A stretch of 7,212 nt of DNA from Rickettsiales bacterium (GTDB lineage Bacteria > Pseudomonadota > Alphaproteobacteria > Rickettsiales > CANDYO01): positions 1 through 7,212 of the forward strand of contig CANDYO010000101.1 of the NCBI GenBank assembly GCA_947424995.1, given 5' to 3'. The position numbers were made by a program, and so were the translations under genes. The notes below the pieces were generated by a model that saw only the letters and a list, made by a program, of their open reading frames with translations, made no database searches and was not told where the DNA came from. Below are positions 5,964 to 7,212 of this stretch, in pieces (the first letter of the stretch is position 1; the number at the start of each line of letters is the position of its first letter).

Positions 5964-6100
5964 GCGAGGCCGTTACTCTTGGGGCCCCGAGGGTCCAGTT
6001 AAATTCTCTTCAAAGCCTTGAGTAACCGAATATAAGCAAAAGTTTTCAACTGGATCTTCGAACTTCACTTGCGTAAAGTTCAAAGATGATGGCCTTGAAT
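5961..6100 (+). repeat. palindromic repeat copy 4 (about 140 bp)
   Basis: This copy begins with TAAGCGAGGCC, whose TAA is the stop codon of the upstream gene, and ends near GATGATGGCCTTG. The left side hairpin is CTT-GGGGCCCC-GAG (5978-5991). The central hairpin pairs about 5994-6010 with 6038-6054, and its loop holds CCTTGAGTAACCGAA (6016-6030). The right side hairpin is GAACTTCAC (6060-6068) with GTAAAGTTC (6073-6081), 8 of 9 paired. It is closest to copy 2 in its central and right parts. It has the same orientation as the others. Confidence 0.85.
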
Positions 6101-6271
6101 GATTTAAGGGATTAGCTTAAACCAATTTTCATTGCTGAATGAACACTTAGCGCGTCATCCTTAGGGTCTCAGACTTCGCCTCGCCCAAGATAACGCGGGA
6201 AATGGTATTAAACCACAGATGACGGCACCGGTTTACCGAATAATTATTACCATAAAAAGCAATAACCCAAA
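5964..6271. other. convergent intergenic region filled by two repeats
   Basis: This 308-bp gap separates two convergent genes. It contains repeat copy 4 (to about 6100), a 47-bp spacer without recognisable content, repeat copy 5 (about 6148-6236), and 35 bp of AT-rich sequence. I see no RNA gene, promoter or T-tailed terminator. The repeat hairpins are the only candidates for ending transcription from either side. Confidence 0.7.
6148..6236 (+). repeat. short variant palindromic repeat, copy 5 (about 89 bp)
   Basis: The outer parts match the family: GCGTCATCCTTAGGGTCT on the left, and on the right GATGACGGCACCGGTTTAC, followed by CGAATAA much as after copy 1. The central hairpin and its conserved loop are missing. 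The interior instead has a small hairpin TGGT-ATTAA-ACCA (6203-6215). It may be a deleted copy or a related subfamily. It sits between the convergent ends of the PCu(A)C-like gene and the minus-strand gene. Confidence 0.55.
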
Positions 6272-7009
6272 TTACCCTTTAAATACACCTACTATGCTAC
6301 TAGCAGTTACTGCCTGTTGAAGCACTTTAGTGGCATGCTTAGTTGCTCCCCCTTTATCAACGCTACTATCGATTACAGGATTAACTAGACTAGAATTTAC
6401 TTGTTGCACAGCTTTAGTAAATGTCTGGCCACCAGCTTTGGTTTGAACCGGTCCATATAATTTTTCTCTTAATTCATTACATTCCATTGCTAACAAGAGC
6501 ATATCTACGCTCTTCTCGCCAAACTTTCTCATTTCCTCTTCTGGCATAATGGCTTTCATGATAGTAGTGTAAGTACTGGTTACCTTAGTAAGCATTGCTG
6601 TATCATTCACGCCTTCTTCACGAAATTTATCAAGCCATTCTCTTTCCATTTTGGTTACATTAGCATAATCAGCTAATAGAGCAGCAGGATTTTTAGATGA
6701 TTTAATTGCAGTAATTAATGCTTTATCCATTTCAGTCACTTTATTATCTAAAGCAGTTTCTTTACTTTTTAGATCTTCTTTTAGTCTTAATTCTGTTTTT
6801 TGAGCGACAGATGGTTCCACCTTCTTTGGCTCCTTAGGGTGAAAATAATTATAAGCTCCATAAATAGCTTTGCTTGCTCCATAAGTTGCAGCAATAGCTA
6901 CTGGCGTACCAATTGCCACTGCTGTTTCAAAAGGTCTTACATATGCAGATACCCCTACTGCAGCTATTGCTGTAGCTATAGCCGTCTGTTTAGCAGTTAA
7001 TTTAACCAT
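6272..7009 (-). CDS. hypothetical protein with Ala-rich hydrophobic N-terminus and helical middle
   Basis: I do not recognise this 245-residue protein. The first 50 residues are rich in Ala, Val, Ile and Thr, with two weakly hydrophobic stretches (about 8-24 and 28-50) separated by YVRPFE. These could be two membrane helices forming a hairpin, or an amphipathic membrane-binding region. A charged, helix-prone segment follows (about 55-155), containing Lys/Glu-rich stretches such as QKTELRLKEDLKSKETALDN (70-89) that may form a coiled coil. The C-terminal third is Ser/Thr/Ala/Val-rich and ends in ASSIVGVFKG. A CGGAG ribosome-binding site at 7018-7022 (minus strand), 8 nt from the ATG, supports the start and argues that the gene is real. 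It is convergent with the other genes and has no visible partner in the window. No function is proposed. Confidence 0.7.
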   Translation of the reverse strand: MVKLTAKQTAIATAIAAVGVSAYVRPFETAVAIGTPVAIAATYGASKAIYGAYNYFHPKEPKKVEPSVAQKTELRLKEDLKSKETALDNKVTEMDKALITAIKSSKNPAALLADYANVTKMEREWLDKFREEGVNDTAMLTKVTSTYTTIMKAIMPEEEMRKFGEKSVDMLLLAMECNELREKLYGPVQTKAGGQTFTKAVQQVNSSLVNPVIDSSVDKGGATKHATKVLQQAVTASSIVGVFKG

Positions 7010-7022
7010 GATTTATACTCCG

Positions 7023-7212
7023 TTATAGGTTTTTTTAGATTGTTAAAAGAATAACAGTGAACCAATTAATAAATGGTTAATTCAAGGATCTAGCGCAACA
7101 AAAAGTTTATAACAAAGCATCACTAGTGGTGATAAAGATATTTTCTTGGCATAGTTGCTAAAAGAAAATTCGCAGATTAAATGGGTCAAGGCAACTTTAG
7201 TTCCTGCGAAGC
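7023..7212. other. right-edge intergenic sequence with small inverted repeats
   Basis: This stretch is upstream of the minus-strand gene. It holds AACCA-ATTAATAAA-TGGTT (around 7060-7078), the palindrome-like ATCAC-TAGTG-GTGAT (around 7120-7134), and a 7-bp inverted pair TTCGCAG (7169-7175) and CTGCGAA (7204-7210). Any of the first two could be regulatory for the minus-strand gene, but no clear -35/-10 pair was found. The last structure may be the edge of another repeat cut by the window. Confidence 0.3.

Noticed and set aside
2335..6100. tRNA genes, because of the cloverleaf-like folding
   Set aside because: The copies are about twice tRNA length and lack the conserved T-loop (GGTTCRANYCC) and D-loop features. 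The likeness is one of shape only.
2335..6236. CRISPR array
   Set aside because: The repeats are long, structured, irregularly spaced and separated by genes, with no uniform spacers.
6800..7000. Plus-strand open frame antisense to the hypothetical gene
   Set aside because: Its Ser/Cys/Tyr-rich composition is typical of an antisense artefact, and the minus-strand gene has a good ribosome-binding site.
7082..7210. Minus-strand frame open from the right edge for about 42 codons, as a possible 3' gene fragment
   Set aside because: It is short, without recognisable motifs, and cut by the window, so it could not be supported as a gene.

Overview
The window is AT-rich, densely coded DNA from an alphaproteobacterium, most likely an obligate intracellular member of Rickettsiales. 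The gene set supports this: an adrenodoxin-type ferredoxin, a DUF2125 protein, a YciB/IspZ septation protein, and DapD and DapE of the succinylase route to diaminopimelate. The intergenic regions carry large palindromic repeats that recall Rickettsia palindromic elements (RPEs). The genus cannot be fixed from the sequence alone.

Layout. (1) 83-778 is an alpha/beta hydrolase with a basic C-terminal tail. (2) 890-2314 is a two-gene unit: a [2Fe-2S] ferredoxin, then after a 3-bp gap a membrane-anchored DUF2125 protein. (3) 2315-2545 holds palindromic repeat copy 1. (4) 2546-3951 is yciB/ispZ followed by dapD, 32 bp apart. (5) 3952-4233 holds repeat copy 2 and a good sigma70-type promoter for dapE. 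(6) 4234-5963 is dapE, overlapped by ATGA with a secreted PCu(A)C-like protein. The signal-peptide region of that protein contains repeat copy 3, in frame and free of stops. (7) 5961-6271 is a convergent gap holding copy 4 and a shorter variant, copy 5. (8) 6272-7009 on the minus strand is an unrecognised gene with an Ala-rich hydrophobic N-terminus and a coiled-coil-like middle. (9) 7010-7212 has only that gene's ribosome-binding site and some small inverted repeats.

The metabolic theme is the cell envelope. DapD and DapE carry out two steps of meso-diaminopimelate synthesis for peptidoglycan, and YciB is an inner-membrane protein linked to septation and envelope synthesis. The ferredoxin serves iron-sulfur cluster assembly or electron transfer.

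The most interesting content is the repeat family. Copies 1-4 lie in the same orientation within about 3.8 kb. Each can fold into a cloverleaf-like shape: an outer stem, a left side hairpin, a long central hairpin with a conserved loop (CCTTGAGTAACTAAA-like), and a right side hairpin. The side hairpins differ in sequence between copies but mostly still pair. Copy 3 has become coding sequence and may supply a start codon. Copy 4 appears to supply the stop codon of the same gene. That protein has also lost every copper ligand expected of its family.
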